Below, in pieces: positions 36,236 to 45,786 of a stretch of DNA of 64,000 bases. The position numbers were made by a program, and so were the translations under genes. Under the pieces are notes generated by a model, which saw only the letters and a list, made by a program, of their open reading frames with translations, did no database searches and was not told the origin of the DNA. Every line of letters starts with the position of its first letter. Within the stretch, counting starts at the first letter, position 1. The stretch is from Roseburia intestinalis L1-82 (GTDB lineage Bacteria > Bacillota > Clostridia > Lachnospirales > Lachnospiraceae). Location: contig NZ_LR027880.1 of NCBI RefSeq assembly GCF_900537995.1, positions 89,501 to 153,500 on the forward strand, read 5' to 3'.

Positions 36236-36620
36236 TGAAAAAGAGAGTACATCTGTTGGAACTTTACAGAGAAGTTTCTATCTTTCCGGGAAAGGTGATG
36301 TGAGTCAGGTATTTTTATAAGAAAACCTGTGTCACAGAAACTGAAATACCAAACCGGAATAAGGCTGAGAGGAAACGGGCGGACATAGATGGAAGATGGC
36401 TTTGGAGTGGCAGGACTGAACTGTTTTAGAAAATAACAGATAAGTCCCGACAGGTCCGCCTGTTACAGCGGGAGATATTACAGCAGATGAGCATCGGTAC
36501 AGTATGTATCCGGGCAGTCCGTGAGATATCGGAATGAGGCTGGCATTTTGTGCCGGTAAATGGGAGTGGTACCACGGGATAACATCTCGTCTTCTTTTTA
36601 GAGGACGGGATTTTTTTTAT
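36236..36620 (+). promoter_or_regulatory. T-box riboswitch of metG
   Basis: The leader begins GAAAAAGAGAGTAC and has an apical Stem I-like ACAGAGAAG. The conserved T-box AAATGGGAGTGGTACCACGGG lies at about 36558-36578. After it the stem TCTCGTCTTC with GAGGACGGGA and eight T is the terminator (about 36584-36620). Uncharged tRNA(Met) would pair through its CCA end with the TGG of the T-box and stabilise the antiterminator. The element is long for the class (about 385 nt), because of extra sequence between Stem I and the T-box. The specifier AUG codon was not placed with confidence. Confidence 0.88.
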
Positions 36621-36681
36621 TTATAAGATGAAATAACCCACAGTATCAACAAGCAAATCATTAAGAAAGAAGGAAATACAC

Positions 36682-38679
36682 ATGAGCAGCAAAGGAAAAT
36701 TTTATATGACAACAGCGATTGCCTACACATCCGGCAAGCCGCACATTGGAAATACCTACGAGATCGTACTTGCAGATGCGATCGCAAGATTCCGCCGTCA
36801 GGAAGGTTATGATGTTTACTTCCAGACCGGAACGGACGAACATGGTCAGAAGATCCAGGAGAAGGCCGAGAAGGCCGGGATCACTCCGAAAGAGTATGTG
36901 GACAATGTAGCCGGAGAGGTAAAACGCATCTGGGATCTGATGAACACTTCCTATGATAATTTTGTCCGTACAACCGATGAAGACCATGAGAAACAGGTAA
37001 AAAAGATCTTCAAAAAATTATACGATAAAGGTGACATCTACAAAGGTTCCTACGAGGGACTTTACTGTACTCCGTGTGAATCTTTCTGGACAGAGTCACA
37101 GCTTGTGGATGGGAAATGCCCGGACTGCGGACGTGAGGTCCAGCCGGCAAAAGAGGAGGCATATTTCTTTAAAATGAGCAAATATGCTGACAAACTCATC
37201 AACTACATCAATGAGCATCCGGAATTTATCCAGCCGGTTTCCAGAAAAAATGAGATGATGAACAACTTCTTACTTCCGGGATTACAGGATCTGTGCGTCT
37301 CCAGAACATCATTTTCCTGGGGCATTCCGGTAGATTTCGATCCAAAACATGTCGTTTATGTGTGGCTGGACGCTCTGACCAACTATATCACCAAGATTGG
37401 ATACGATGCAGACGGCAATTCCAGTGATCTGTTCAACAAGAACTGGCCTGCAGACTTACATCTGATCGGAAAAGACATCATCCGTTTCCATACGATCTAC
37501 TGGCCGATCTTTTTGATGGCACTGGATCTGCCGCTGCCAAAACAGGTGTTTGGTCATCCGTGGCTTTTACAGGGCGGCGAGAAGATGAGCAAGTCTAAAG
37601 GAAACGTGATCTACGCAGATGATATGGCTGATTTATTCGGCGTGGATGCAACACGTTACTTTGTATTACACGAGATGCCGTTTGAAAATGACGGAATCAT
37701 TACCTGGGATCTTGTCATCGAGCGTTACAACTCTGACCTTGCTAATATCCTTGGAAACCTTGTAAACCGTACCATTTCCATGAGCAATAAATATTTTGAC
37801 GGTGTGGTAAAGAGCACAGGTGTGACAGAGGAAGTTGATGCAGACTTAAAGGCAGTTGTGACATCTGCGAGAGATAAAGTTGCAGAGAAGATGAAAAATC
37901 TGCGTGTTGCAGATGCAATCACAGAGGTATTTAACTTATTCCGCCGCTGCAACAAATACATTGATGAGACTGCACCGTGGGTACTTGCAAAGGACGAGGC
38001 AGCAAAAGACCGGCTGGCAGAAGTACTTTATAATCTGGTAGAGTCCATCACGATCGGAGCATGTCTGTTAAAGAGCTTCTTACCGGAGACAGCAGACCGT
38101 ATCTTAGCGCAGCTGAATGCAGGTATGCGTGAATATGATGATCTGGACAAATTCGGACTTTATGAGAATGGAAATAAAGTGACAGACAAACCGGAGATCC
38201 TTTTTGCACGTCTGGATGCAAAAGAGATCATGCCAAAGATCGATGCGATCCGTGAAGCACAGAAAGCAGAGTTTGAGGCAGAGCAGAAGGCGCTTGGCGG
38301 ACTGCCGGAGACTACAGAGGAATCAGGCGAAGCAATCGATATCGAGGCAAAACCGGAGATCGAATATGATGATTTTATGAAAATGCAGTTCCAGGTCGGA
38401 GAGATCATTTCCTGTGAAGCAGTGCCGAAGTCAAAGAAATTATTATGTTCCCAGGTAAAAATCGGAAGTCAGGTAAAACAGATCGTTTCCGGTATCCGCA
38501 AATACTATACACCGGAAGAGATGGTCGGCAAAAAAGTAATGGTACTTGTGAACTTAAAACCTGCAAAACTTGCCGGAGTTTTATCTGAGGGAATGCTCTT
38601 ATGTGCAGAAGATGCAGAGGGTAATCTTGCACTGATGACACCGGAAAAAGCAATGCCGAGCGGAGCTGAGATCTGCTAG
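36682..38679 (+). CDS. metG: Methionyl-tRNA synthetase MetG
   Basis: 665 residues. The class I signature HIGN is at residues 21-24 and KMSKS lies near residue 302. A zinc-binding insertion has Cys in CTPCESFW and CPDCG (about 130-155). The C-terminal 110 residues form a Trbp111/OB-fold tRNA-binding domain (MQFQVGEIISCEAVPKSKKLLCSQVKIG), which makes the enzyme a dimer in bacteria with this form. It charges tRNA(Met) and is controlled by the upstream T-box. Intact and full length. Confidence 0.97.
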   Translation: MSSKGKFYMTTAIAYTSGKPHIGNTYEIVLADAIARFRRQEGYDVYFQTGTDEHGQKIQEKAEKAGITPKEYVDNVAGEVKRIWDLMNTSYDNFVRTTDEDHEKQVKKIFKKLYDKGDIYKGSYEGLYCTPCESFWTESQLVDGKCPDCGREVQPAKEEAYFFKMSKYADKLINYINEHPEFIQPVSRKNEMMNNFLLPGLQDLCVSRTSFSWGIPVDFDPKHVVYVWLDALTNYITKIGYDADGNSSDLFNKNWPADLHLIGKDIIRFHTIYWPIFLMALDLPLPKQVFGHPWLLQGGEKMSKSKGNVIYADDMADLFGVDATRYFVLHEMPFENDGIITWDLVIERYNSDLANILGNLVNRTISMSNKYFDGVVKSTGVTEEVDADLKAVVTSARDKVAEKMKNLRVADAITEVFNLFRRCNKYIDETAPWVLAKDEAAKDRLAEVLYNLVESITIGACLLKSFLPETADRILAQLNAGMREYDDLDKFGLYENGNKVTDKPEILFARLDAKEIMPKIDAIREAQKAEFEAEQKALGGLPETTEESGEAIDIEAKPEIEYDDFMKMQFQVGEIISCEAVPKSKKLLCSQVKIGSQVKQIVSGIRKYYTPEEMVGKKVMVLVNLKPAKLAGVLSEGMLLCAEDAEGNLALMTPEKAMPSGAEIC

Positions 38680-38698
38680 TACATCGGGGAACAAAAGA

Positions 38699-40078
38699 GT
38701 GAAAGAAAAAATACAAAAGGTATTCAGGCAAAATATTCCATTTGTGGTGGTGTTTGTGACGGCGCTCATCTGGCATCTGGTCATTAAAATTTCTGCGGGG
38801 GATGATGTTGTCTATTTTCAGACTCTGATGGATGGAAGAAGTATCTGGGAAATCTTAGCACACCGCTATGCGACATGGTCTTCAAGAATGGCAATCGAAT
38901 TTGTACTTATCCCGTTGGTACAGGTTCCATGGCTGTGGAAGATACTGGATATTATTGTTTTTACATTGATTCCTGTATTATTATACCGCTTATTATTCTT
39001 GAATCCGGAAAAATATCTGGATATGGAATGTAACATAAATAAAACGGCAGGTAAATGGCTTGTCTGTGCATTTATGCTGCTTTATCCATTTTCTGATATG
39101 GTGTCAGCAGGCTGGATCGCGACAACGGTCAATTATCTGTGGCCGCTTCTTGGGTTATTATACATTGCCCTGCTCTTACAGAAACTGGCGCAGAAAGGAC
39201 ATGTACACTGGTATGAAGGTGCAGGCGGTGTGGTTTCCTGCATTTTTTGCAGCAGTCAGGAGCAGGTTGCTGCAATTTTGCTGGTGCTGCTGTTTCTTGC
39301 CATGGTTTATAGCTGGCGCAGAAAGAAGTCTGGAAGTCTGTGGATCTACGGATATGCAGTCATTGATGTGATCTCGCTTTTTACGATTCTGCGCTGCCCG
39401 GGAAACGGTATTCGCAGTATGCAGGAAGTGGAAGGACGTATGCCGGAATTTGCATACTTTTCCGTTTGGGAAAAAATATATATGGGGGCTGCAAATATAG
39501 AACGCATTTTTGTTGCGCAGGTCAACAGTATTTTCCTGATCGTCTCGGCCGTGCTTGCCGTATTGGTCGGACTGAAAACAAAAAATTTGATAAAAACGCT
39601 GCTGTCATCTGTTCCGGTATTTTGTATCCTTGGATATGCACTGATCCGCACCGGGCATCCGTGGTATGAAAAAATATTTATCATACCAAAGCAGACAGCG
39701 GAATGGAATTTTAAAGATCCTGCGAACTGGTTCCCGGTGATATTTTTGATCGTGACGGTGGCAGGAATGTCCTATGCACTGTTTTGCCTGATGAAAGAAA
39801 AGCTGGAAACGTATTTCTATACGATTGCCATACTTGGTGTCGGGCTTGCATCCGGTATTGTCATGGGTTTTTCGCCGACGATCTATGCATCGGCGGACCG
39901 GCCGTATATTTACCTGTATTTTATTCTGATGGCGGTCTGTCTTTTCTGTATCAGACAGATGCGCGGGCAGATCAGAAAAGAAGTGCCGGTACTGGTCTTA
40001 AATATGTCTGCAGTAATATTGGGATTGTTTTGTATGGTTAACATTGCGGAAACGCTCTGGATGTGTCATATCATGTAA
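38699..40078 (+). CDS. DUF6056-like polytopic membrane protein, copy 2
   Basis: 459 residues, about ten membrane helices, starting at GTG. Paralogue of the gene at 1872-3266: both have AGDDVxxF after the first helix, TWxSRxxIEF, GWIxTTVNYxWP, a xxEQVAxIL segment, a CPGNxxR loop and a late GFxxTIYxSxxRxYIxLYFI stretch. These conserved acidic, Arg and Trp residues in extracytoplasmic loops suggest a membrane enzyme, perhaps a lipid-linked sugar transferase, but this is inference. It begins 20 bases after metG and may share its transcript. Confidence 0.7.
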   Translation: MKEKIQKVFRQNIPFVVVFVTALIWHLVIKISAGDDVVYFQTLMDGRSIWEILAHRYATWSSRMAIEFVLIPLVQVPWLWKILDIIVFTLIPVLLYRLLFLNPEKYLDMECNINKTAGKWLVCAFMLLYPFSDMVSAGWIATTVNYLWPLLGLLYIALLLQKLAQKGHVHWYEGAGGVVSCIFCSSQEQVAAILLVLLFLAMVYSWRRKKSGSLWIYGYAVIDVISLFTILRCPGNGIRSMQEVEGRMPEFAYFSVWEKIYMGAANIERIFVAQVNSIFLIVSAVLAVLVGLKTKNLIKTLLSSVPVFCILGYALIRTGHPWYEKIFIIPKQTAEWNFKDPANWFPVIFLIVTVAGMSYALFCLMKEKLETYFYTIAILGVGLASGIVMGFSPTIYASADRPYIYLYFILMAVCLFCIRQMRGQIRKEVPVLVLNMSAVILGLFCMVNIAETLWMCHIM

Positions 40079-40215
40079 ATTGAAGGTAATTATTTTGTGC
40101 AGTTTTGCCGATGTTAAAGATATATGAATGGATTCATTTTTCATGACAGGCACGCGCAAAGCGGGTAAAAAATATTATGTGATCCCTGTCATGACGTCAG
40201 GGAGGAATATGAGTT

Positions 40216-41088
40216 ATGGGAGTTTCGGTGAACAGTGCCGGGAGCACCACGGGGGCAGTGGCAATGGCTGGAACATTGACTATTAAAAATGCAAATAAGG
40301 ATTCGCGTGCGCGTATTGAGTACGTCTGTGGAAAGAGCAAAAGCAGCGGCACAAAGAAAAAACTGAATTATAACTATAAGGAAGTTTCCAATCAGCTTTT
40401 GCGTGCAAAGAAACCGCAGGGGGCAGTAAATGCGCTGACGAAGGCAAAAAGCAGGCTTGCCACTTTGCAGCGGTATGCCGCAACGGGAGAATACGACAGC
40501 AAGGAAATATCTGCAGCAGTTGCACATGCAAGACGGATGGTAGAGTGTGCGCAGCTTAAAGTGCGTCATTTGAAACAGGAAGAGATAGAAAATAGAAAAT
40601 ATAAAAGCGAAAACAAGTCTGAGGTGACGCAGAAGAAAGGTGAGATCAAGCGCCGTGCAGCAAATAAAGAACGCGAGTTAAAGGAAAAAATTGCAATCGA
40701 AGAGATCCAGAACGTACAGAAAGAAAAGGCAAAAAGGATCGAGATACGGCAGAAGCGCAACAGTCACAGACGTCAGGAGCAAAGCAAGATCAGTGAAGCG
40801 GATATGAAATACATCAAAGACCAGATGGGAAACCGCAATACGTCTGATATATCGCCGGATTCCGGTGTGATCGTGAGTCTGTCTGCCGAATCCACAAATT
40901 TACAGCTGACGGAGGCACAGATTAAGATGCAGGCGCAGCAGGATGCAGAGCTAGAGACAGATCAGACAATGAGCGGTGATACCGATACATTGTCGCAGGG
41001 CACATCCGCTGCTTATACAGGTGCTTCGGCGCAAACTGCACCTGCAGCAGGACAGAGTCCGGTAGAGAATATTAATATTTCCATTTAA
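40216..41088 (+). CDS. Hypothetical coiled-coil protein
   Basis: 290 residues, no signal peptide and no membrane segment. The first 30 residues are Ser/Gly/Ala-rich. Residues 45-110 hold a conserved-looking block (YNYKEVSNQLLRAKKPQGA, AKSRLATLQR). Residues 115-200 are strongly charged helix (KEREL, KEKIAIEEIQNVQKEKAKRIEIRQKR), probably coiled coil. The last 60 residues are Gln/Ala/Thr-rich and low in complexity. I recognise no named family; such proteins occur in Lachnospiraceae. Ribosome site GGGAGG, start ATG at 40216. Confidence 0.65.
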   Translation: MGVSVNSAGSTTGAVAMAGTLTIKNANKDSRARIEYVCGKSKSSGTKKKLNYNYKEVSNQLLRAKKPQGAVNALTKAKSRLATLQRYAATGEYDSKEISAAVAHARRMVECAQLKVRHLKQEEIENRKYKSENKSEVTQKKGEIKRRAANKERELKEKIAIEEIQNVQKEKAKRIEIRQKRNSHRRQEQSKISEADMKYIKDQMGNRNTSDISPDSGVIVSLSAESTNLQLTEAQIKMQAQQDAELETDQTMSGDTDTLSQGTSAAYTGASAQTAPAAGQSPVENINISI

Positions 41089-41177
41089 TAAAAAAACGAT
41101 ACTCAATTAAAAAATAAGACATTTTATAAAACCTTTCGTCCTTTTATGATAAAGATAAAAAGATGGGAGGTTTTTTT

Positions 41178-42176
41178 ATGTCGAAAAAAATAAAACTGCA
41201 TCAGATAAAAATCGTTGTACCGCACAGCTCGATCCGACTGCAGTTAATAACGGGATTTTTAGTACCCATTATTTTTATTATCATAATAGGTGTTGTTTCG
41301 TATCAGAAATCTTATGAGGGACTTACCCAGAACTATGAAAAATCAGCGCTTACAGCCATAGATATGACTGCAGATGGCAGGATGATCAGCGTAAATAATC
41401 CGGTTGACAGTGGTCTGATAGATACAGCAGAAAGTAGCAGTTATGTAAAAGTGGATGGCAGACGTTATTATTATATGAGTGCAGAGAGTTCCGTGACAGG
41501 TGGAAAAATTGTTGTGATGGTGCCGATTGAGTACATTACCGCAGGAACGAAAGATATCCGGGATATCACGATCGCTATGATCGTTGCGGCATGCATTGCA
41601 GCCATGCTTATTGCAACCGTGATCACGGCAGGCATTACGCGCAATATCAGAAAAAGTATCGGAAGACTTGATTGTGTGGCAAACGGAGATCTTACGGTAC
41701 AGGAAAAAGAGAAACGGAAAAAAGGTGGAGAGTTTGGAAAACTTTTCGAGGCATTATTTCATACCATTACAAGAATGTGATCCCTGATCATGACCGTAGC
41801 GGAAATGAAAAATGAAGTCCTGCAGTCCGGGGAATGTGTCATGGAGACAAGCGGCAAAGTCAATGAAATGGTAGAGAGTGCCGGATATACCATGGAGGCA
41901 TTTGGAAACATGAGCAGCGTCATGGAGAGTATGATACAGGAACTGGATGAGATATCGGGAAAAGTGGATGAGATGAACGGTAGAAGACATGCAGTGTTAG
42001 ATAAAATACGTGCAATCGGGGATTCTTCTGAACATACCGTAAGAACCACGGAGGAAATAAATCGCTTCCTTGGACAGCAGATGGAGGATTCAGAGGCTTT
42101 AAAATCCGAAGTCGTAAAGATGATGGACAGCATGAAACAGTTAGAAAATGCCATTGAAACTTTCCGGTTAAATTAA
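41178..42176 (+). pseudogene. Methyl-accepting chemotaxis protein split by a stop codon and lacking its signalling tip
   Basis: The first part (41178-41780) has one N-terminal membrane helix (about 15-40), a short sensor stretch, a second helix (about 130-155) and a HAMP start, and ends in a TGA at 41778-41780. The same frame stays open from 41781 to 42176 and codes for helical MCP-like sequence (MESMIQELDEISGKVDEMNGRRHAVLDKI...SEHTVRTTEEINRFL). The periplasmic sensor is very short and the conserved hairpin tip ([16 protein letters not shown]) is absent. So there is both an in-frame deletion and a nonsense codon. A TGA in this position can also be a sequencing error, but the missing tip cannot. 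Start chosen after GGGAGG. Confidence 0.75.
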
Positions 42177-42195
42177 AAAGACAGATCTAAAATAT

Positions 42196-42365
42196 ATTGT
42201 AAAAGTATTGGAACTTGGCGTAAAAGGGTATATATTTAAAGCAGGATTTCAGTTGAAGGGATTGCACCGGTAATCGAGGCTGTATATGGTGGACAGAGTG
42301 TACCTGGCGGTGAGATCATTGGAAAAATCCCGGTACTCATGCAGGTAAATAAAGGAGAAATATAA
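42196..42365 (+). pseudogene. Frameshifted response-regulator remnant (NarL type receiver end)
   Basis: One frame reads KYIVKVLELGVKGYIFKA and the next frame continues ISVEGIAPVIEAVYGGQSVPGGEIIGKI. Together they reproduce the end of a NarL-family receiver domain (the ALxxGAxGYLLK segment and the following linker with GxSV). The phosphorylated Asp and the output domain are missing. It lies between the broken chemoreceptor and tatD. Only about 55 codons survive. Confidence 0.65.
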
Positions 42366-42367
42366 TT

Positions 42368-43162
42368 ATGATATTTGAAACACATGCACACTATGATGAT
42401 GAACGGTTTGAGGAGGACAGGGATGCGCTGATCACATCTATGCCAGGGCGTGGTGTAGGAACGATTATCAATGTCGGTGCCTCAATCGAATCTACCAAAA
42501 CAACGCTTGCACTGTCGGAGAAGTATCCGTTTGTCTATGCAGCAGTCGGTGTATATCCGAGCGATATCAGTGGCCTGAATGAGGAAACATTTGCATGGCT
42601 GAAAGAGCAGACCAAAAAAGAAAAAGTAGCTGCGGTCGGAGAGATCGGGCTGGATTATTACTGGGATAAAGAACCGGAAGTACAAAAACAGCAGAGATAC
42701 TGGTTTGCGGAACAGATGAAAATGGCAAGAGAAGCGTCACTTCCTGTCATCATCCATTCCAGAGATGCGGCAGCGGATACTATGGAAGTGATGAAATCAG
42801 TACATGCGGAGGAGATACCGGGAGTGATCCACTGTTATTCTTATTCGAAAGAGATGGCACAGGAATTTATAAAAATGGGATATTATATCGGTGTCGGCGG
42901 TGTTGTGACTTTTAAAAATGCGAAAAAGTTAAAGGAGACCGTACAGGAGATCCCGCTTGATCGGATCCTTCTTGAGACGGACTGTCCGTATATGGCGCCG
43001 GAGCCGCACCGCGGGGAGCGAAACGATTCTTCATACATCCCGTTTGTGATTAAAAAGATCGCAGAATTAAGAGGGATCACGCCGGAGGAAGTAGAACAGG
43101 CGACGAGGGCAAATGCGGAAAGGCTGTTTCGTAATAAGGATATTATTTACAAAAAAGAATAG
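42368..43162 (+). CDS. tatD: TatD-family metal-dependent deoxyribonuclease
   Basis: 264 residues, TIM-barrel amidohydrolase. Metal ligands: HAHYDD at the start (family HxHxD), GEIGLDYYW (Glu near 96), HSRDAAADT (His near 130), HCYSY (His near 158) and ETDCPYMAPEPHRG (Asp near 205). All are present. Family members act as 3'-5' exonucleases in DNA quality control. Start ATG after AAGGAGAAAT. A terminator shared with the convergent gene follows. Confidence 0.95.
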   Translation: MIFETHAHYDDERFEEDRDALITSMPGRGVGTIINVGASIESTKTTLALSEKYPFVYAAVGVYPSDISGLNEETFAWLKEQTKKEKVAAVGEIGLDYYWDKEPEVQKQQRYWFAEQMKMAREASLPVIIHSRDAAADTMEVMKSVHAEEIPGVIHCYSYSKEMAQEFIKMGYYIGVGGVVTFKNAKKLKETVQEIPLDRILLETDCPYMAPEPHRGERNDSSYIPFVIKKIAELRGITPEEVEQATRANAERLFRNKDIIYKKE

Positions 43163-43194
43163 TTTGGTTATAATATATATAAGATAGTAAAGAG

Positions 43195-43234
43195 ATGCTC
43201 TGTTCAATTGGAACAGGGCTTTATTTTTTTGCAA
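43195..43234. terminator. Terminator between tatD and convergent repair genes
   Basis: GCTCTGTTC, AATT, GGAACAGGGC, then TTTATTTTTTT on the plus strand. The minus-strand gene ends at its border. Confidence 0.8.
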
Positions 43235-44078
43235 GTTCCGGTGTATCACTCCAGAAGCGCTTCGGAATGTTCTGTGCCTGAAGTTTTGGATTGATCCGTG
43301 CCTGGATCGCAATCTGGTCAAAAAAGGCCAGCCACAGTTTCTGATACGCAGACTCTTTTTCGGAGGTACGTTTTAAAAGGTCCTGATCTATGCCGGAGGC
43401 ATCCACCAGCATGAAGTTCTTGCCGGCGGCATGGACTGCGGCCAGCTGCCGGTTCTCATCATATATCATAAAATTCTCCTGTGGGAGACGATCGGTGAAG
43501 TGCTCTGCTAATATCGGCAGGGCATTATTTTTTGGATGGATCGTGGAGAATAAAACACCATTTTCCAGTTCCGAAAAACGAAGAAAGCCGAGCAGGTGAT
43601 GCGCTTCGTTTGCGGTAGCGCGCGACAATGTAAACAGGCGGTGGACATAAGGATTGGAGAGATCATGGATGGCGCGTGCTCCGGCGGCTGTATTCAGACC
43701 AAGTACAAGAGTGTGGTAAATAGCGTCGGCTTTGTCTAAGTCATTCTTTTTCGCGGGAACAATGGAGAGGATCGCATTTAAAATGGCATCGTAAAATTCA
43801 CTGCCAAGCCTGCACTGGATGGTACGGGCGACTTTATCTGATTTTTCTGTGGAAGTTTCCACATGGATATACTCATAAAACAGTTGATAATTGTCCGGCT
43901 CATGGCAGACAACGTGGATATCTTCGTGCGAGCAGGCATGCGGGTATATGCGGGAAGAAGTGTCAGTCGCTGTGCTGCCGGCAGGATATTTTTTATTTTG
44001 ATTTACTTTAAAATCCCACGCATCATAAATGCCGGAAAAAATTCCGTTGGGAGAATCTTCGCAGATAAATGTGTACAT
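43221..44078 (-). CDS. TIGR03915-type putative DNA repair protein (DUF4130)
   Basis: About 285 residues from the ATG at 44078 (reading MYTFICEDSPNGIFSGIYDAW), which is the family's normal beginning. The longer frame to 44153 is translated hairpin repeat. The region around LGFLRFSELENGVLFSTIHPKNNALPILAEHFTDRL and FMIYDENRQLAAVH is the DUF4130 core. The family is found next to a radical-SAM partner, as here, and together they are predicted to repair or modify DNA, but no chemistry is proven. Transcribed after the radical-SAM gene, with a hairpin repeat in the 128-base gap. Confidence 0.88.
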   Translation of the reverse strand: MYTFICEDSPNGIFSGIYDAWDFKVNQNKKYPAGSTATDTSSRIYPHACSHEDIHVVCHEPDNYQLFYEYIHVETSTEKSDKVARTIQCRLGSEFYDAILNAILSIVPAKKNDLDKADAIYHTLVLGLNTAAGARAIHDLSNPYVHRLFTLSRATANEAHHLLGFLRFSELENGVLFSTIHPKNNALPILAEHFTDRLPQENFMIYDENRQLAAVHAAGKNFMLVDASGIDQDLLKRTSEKESAYQKLWLAFFDQIAIQARINPKLQAQNIPKRFWSDTPELAKK

Positions 44079-44163
44079 ATTAATCCCCATTCTTGCGCTG
44101 TTTTTCAATGAAAACAACGTTTTCATTTGCATCTCAAGTTTGTGCGTAAGCACAAATCTTGCA

Positions 44164-44186
44164 TGTGAAAAATCTTATTTTTCACA
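44164..44186. repeat. Hairpin repeat between the two DNA repair genes
   Basis: TGTGAAAAAT, CTT, ATTTTTCACA: ten perfect base pairs. A related hairpin (GTGTGAAA...TTTCACAC) stands at 48044-48068, both next to an AATGGAGA-type ribosome site. Confidence 0.55.
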
Positions 44187-44206
44187 CTAATCTCCATTCA
44201 GCATCA

Positions 44207-45487
44207 TCAGGAAAACAAACTGAGCTGCTGATATCCTGCCTCACGTATTTCGCGTGGAATCTGGGTACGGTCGGCAATCAGGCTGCGGCAGATATAATCC
44301 TCGTCTAATTTTGTGGGATACATCATGCGACCGGAACAGGTGATAAAGTACAGGGCACGTTTTAGTACGACACCGATCTTTTTCAGATCGGAAAAATCGA
44401 GTTTATTCATACGTCTTGCCTTTACGATGCGGGAGGCAGATTTTGCACCGATGCCGGGAACCCGCAAAAGGGTGTGATAATCGGCGCGGTTGATCTCAAC
44501 CGGAAAATACTCCAGGTGACGGAGTGCCCAGTCACATTTTGGATCCAGATAGATATTGAAATCCGGGCGGTCTTTGGTCAGTAATTCATCTACTTTAAAA
44601 TCATAATAGCGCAGCAGCCAGTCTGCCTGATAGAGGCGGTGCTCACGTAAAAGAGGCGGACCACCCGGCAGAACCGGCAGGTTTGAGTCGTGGTTTACAT
44701 TGACAAAAGCCGAGTAAAAAACTCTCTTTAAGTCAAACTTCTGATAAAGTGTCTCAGCAACGCGCATGATTTCATAATCGTGTTCCGGAGTGGCACCAAT
44801 GATCATCTGTGTGCTCTGACCGGCGGGGACAAAACGCGGTGCTTTGCGGTAAATGGCAAGTTCATCCTTATTTTCCGTAATGCGGTTCTGGATCTGGCGC
44901 ATTGGTTTTAAAATAGTAGTTCTGGACTTATAGGGAGCCAGTTTCTTTAAGCTGTCGGCGGTCGGAAGTTCTAAATTGACACTCATACGGTCGGCAAGAA
45001 AACCGGCTTTTTCCACAAGGACAGGATCTGCGCCGGGAATCGCTTTGACATGGATATAGCCGTTGAAATGGTAGACATTGCGTAGCCGGTAGAGGGTCTG
45101 ATAGATCAGATCCATCGTGTAATTGGGACTGATCATGATGCCGGAACTTAGGAAAAGTCCCTCAATATAGTTGCGCCGGTAAAATTCTATCGTCAGCTCA
45201 CAGACTTCATCCGGGGTAAAGGAAGCCCGTTTTACATCGGAGTTACAGTTGTTCTGGCAGTAGGCGCAGTTAAAAATACATTCATTGGTAAAGAGGATCT
45301 TGAGCAGAGAAATACAGCGCCCATCCGCAGAGAATGAGTGACAGAATCCGCAGGCGAGAGAGTTCCCCATGCCGGTGCCATTGCCACGGCGGTCCACACC
45401 GCTGGAAGTACAGGCAACATCGTATTTTGCAGCGGCGGTAAGTATAGAAAGTTTTTCCATTAGGGACATATTTTGCTGGATGTTCAT
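44207..45487 (-). CDS. Putative DNA modification/repair radical SAM protein (TIGR03916 type)
   Basis: About 426 residues from the ATG at 45487, which has ATGGAGATC upstream; the ATG at 45499 overlaps that site. The radical-SAM cluster is CIFNCAYCQNNC (CxxxCxxC, about residue 70), which binds the 4Fe-4S cluster and SAM. A second group, CTSSG and CGFCHSFS, lies earlier. The C-terminus has a helix-hairpin-helix (LLRVPGIGAKSASRIVKAR, about 345-365), a DNA-binding element. Operon partner of the DUF4130 gene. The reaction is unknown; HhH plus radical SAM points to a DNA substrate. Confidence 0.9.
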   Translation of the reverse strand: MNIQQNMSLMEKLSILTAAAKYDVACTSSGVDRRGNGTGMGNSLACGFCHSFSADGRCISLLKILFTNECIFNCAYCQNNCNSDVKRASFTPDEVCELTIEFYRRNYIEGLFLSSGIMISPNYTMDLIYQTLYRLRNVYHFNGYIHVKAIPGADPVLVEKAGFLADRMSVNLELPTADSLKKLAPYKSRTTILKPMRQIQNRITENKDELAIYRKAPRFVPAGQSTQMIIGATPEHDYEIMRVAETLYQKFDLKRVFYSAFVNVNHDSNLPVLPGGPPLLREHRLYQADWLLRYYDFKVDELLTKDRPDFNIYLDPKCDWALRHLEYFPVEINRADYHTLLRVPGIGAKSASRIVKARRMNKLDFSDLKKIGVVLKRALYFITCSGRMMYPTKLDEDYICRSLIADRTQIPREIREAGYQQLSLFS

Positions 45488-45582
45488 GTTGATCTCCATT
45501 TCTCATGGTCTTTTCATATTCTTCATAGTTACATATAAACGGGGTTGGATTATCGGTCGCATATTACTAAAAACAGAACGAG

Positions 45583-45659
45583 TGTTCGATAAAATCAATA
45601 TAACACAAAATCAAAACACATGCAATAGAAAAACGAAAATATGTTCGATAAAATGAATA
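45583..45659. repeat. Two direct repeats upstream of the chemoreceptor gene
   Basis: TGTTCGATAAAATCAATA (45583-45600) and TGTTCGATAAAATGAATA (45642-45659) differ at one base and are 59 bases apart, in an AT-rich spacer between divergent genes. They could be regulator binding sites. Confidence 0.45.
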
Positions 45660-45786
45660 AAAAAATAGCATATAATTTTTAAAATCTACGAAAACATAAC
45701 GAAACAGTATATATTTTATTGAAAATAAAGTCGAATATGGTAAAATTGAAACAACAGGAGGAATCTGGACAGAGGGGGAAATTGGT

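Noticed and set aside
44079..44153. Longer start of the DUF4130 protein
   Set aside because: Hairpin repeat and spacer DNA in frame; family proteins begin at MYTFICEDS.
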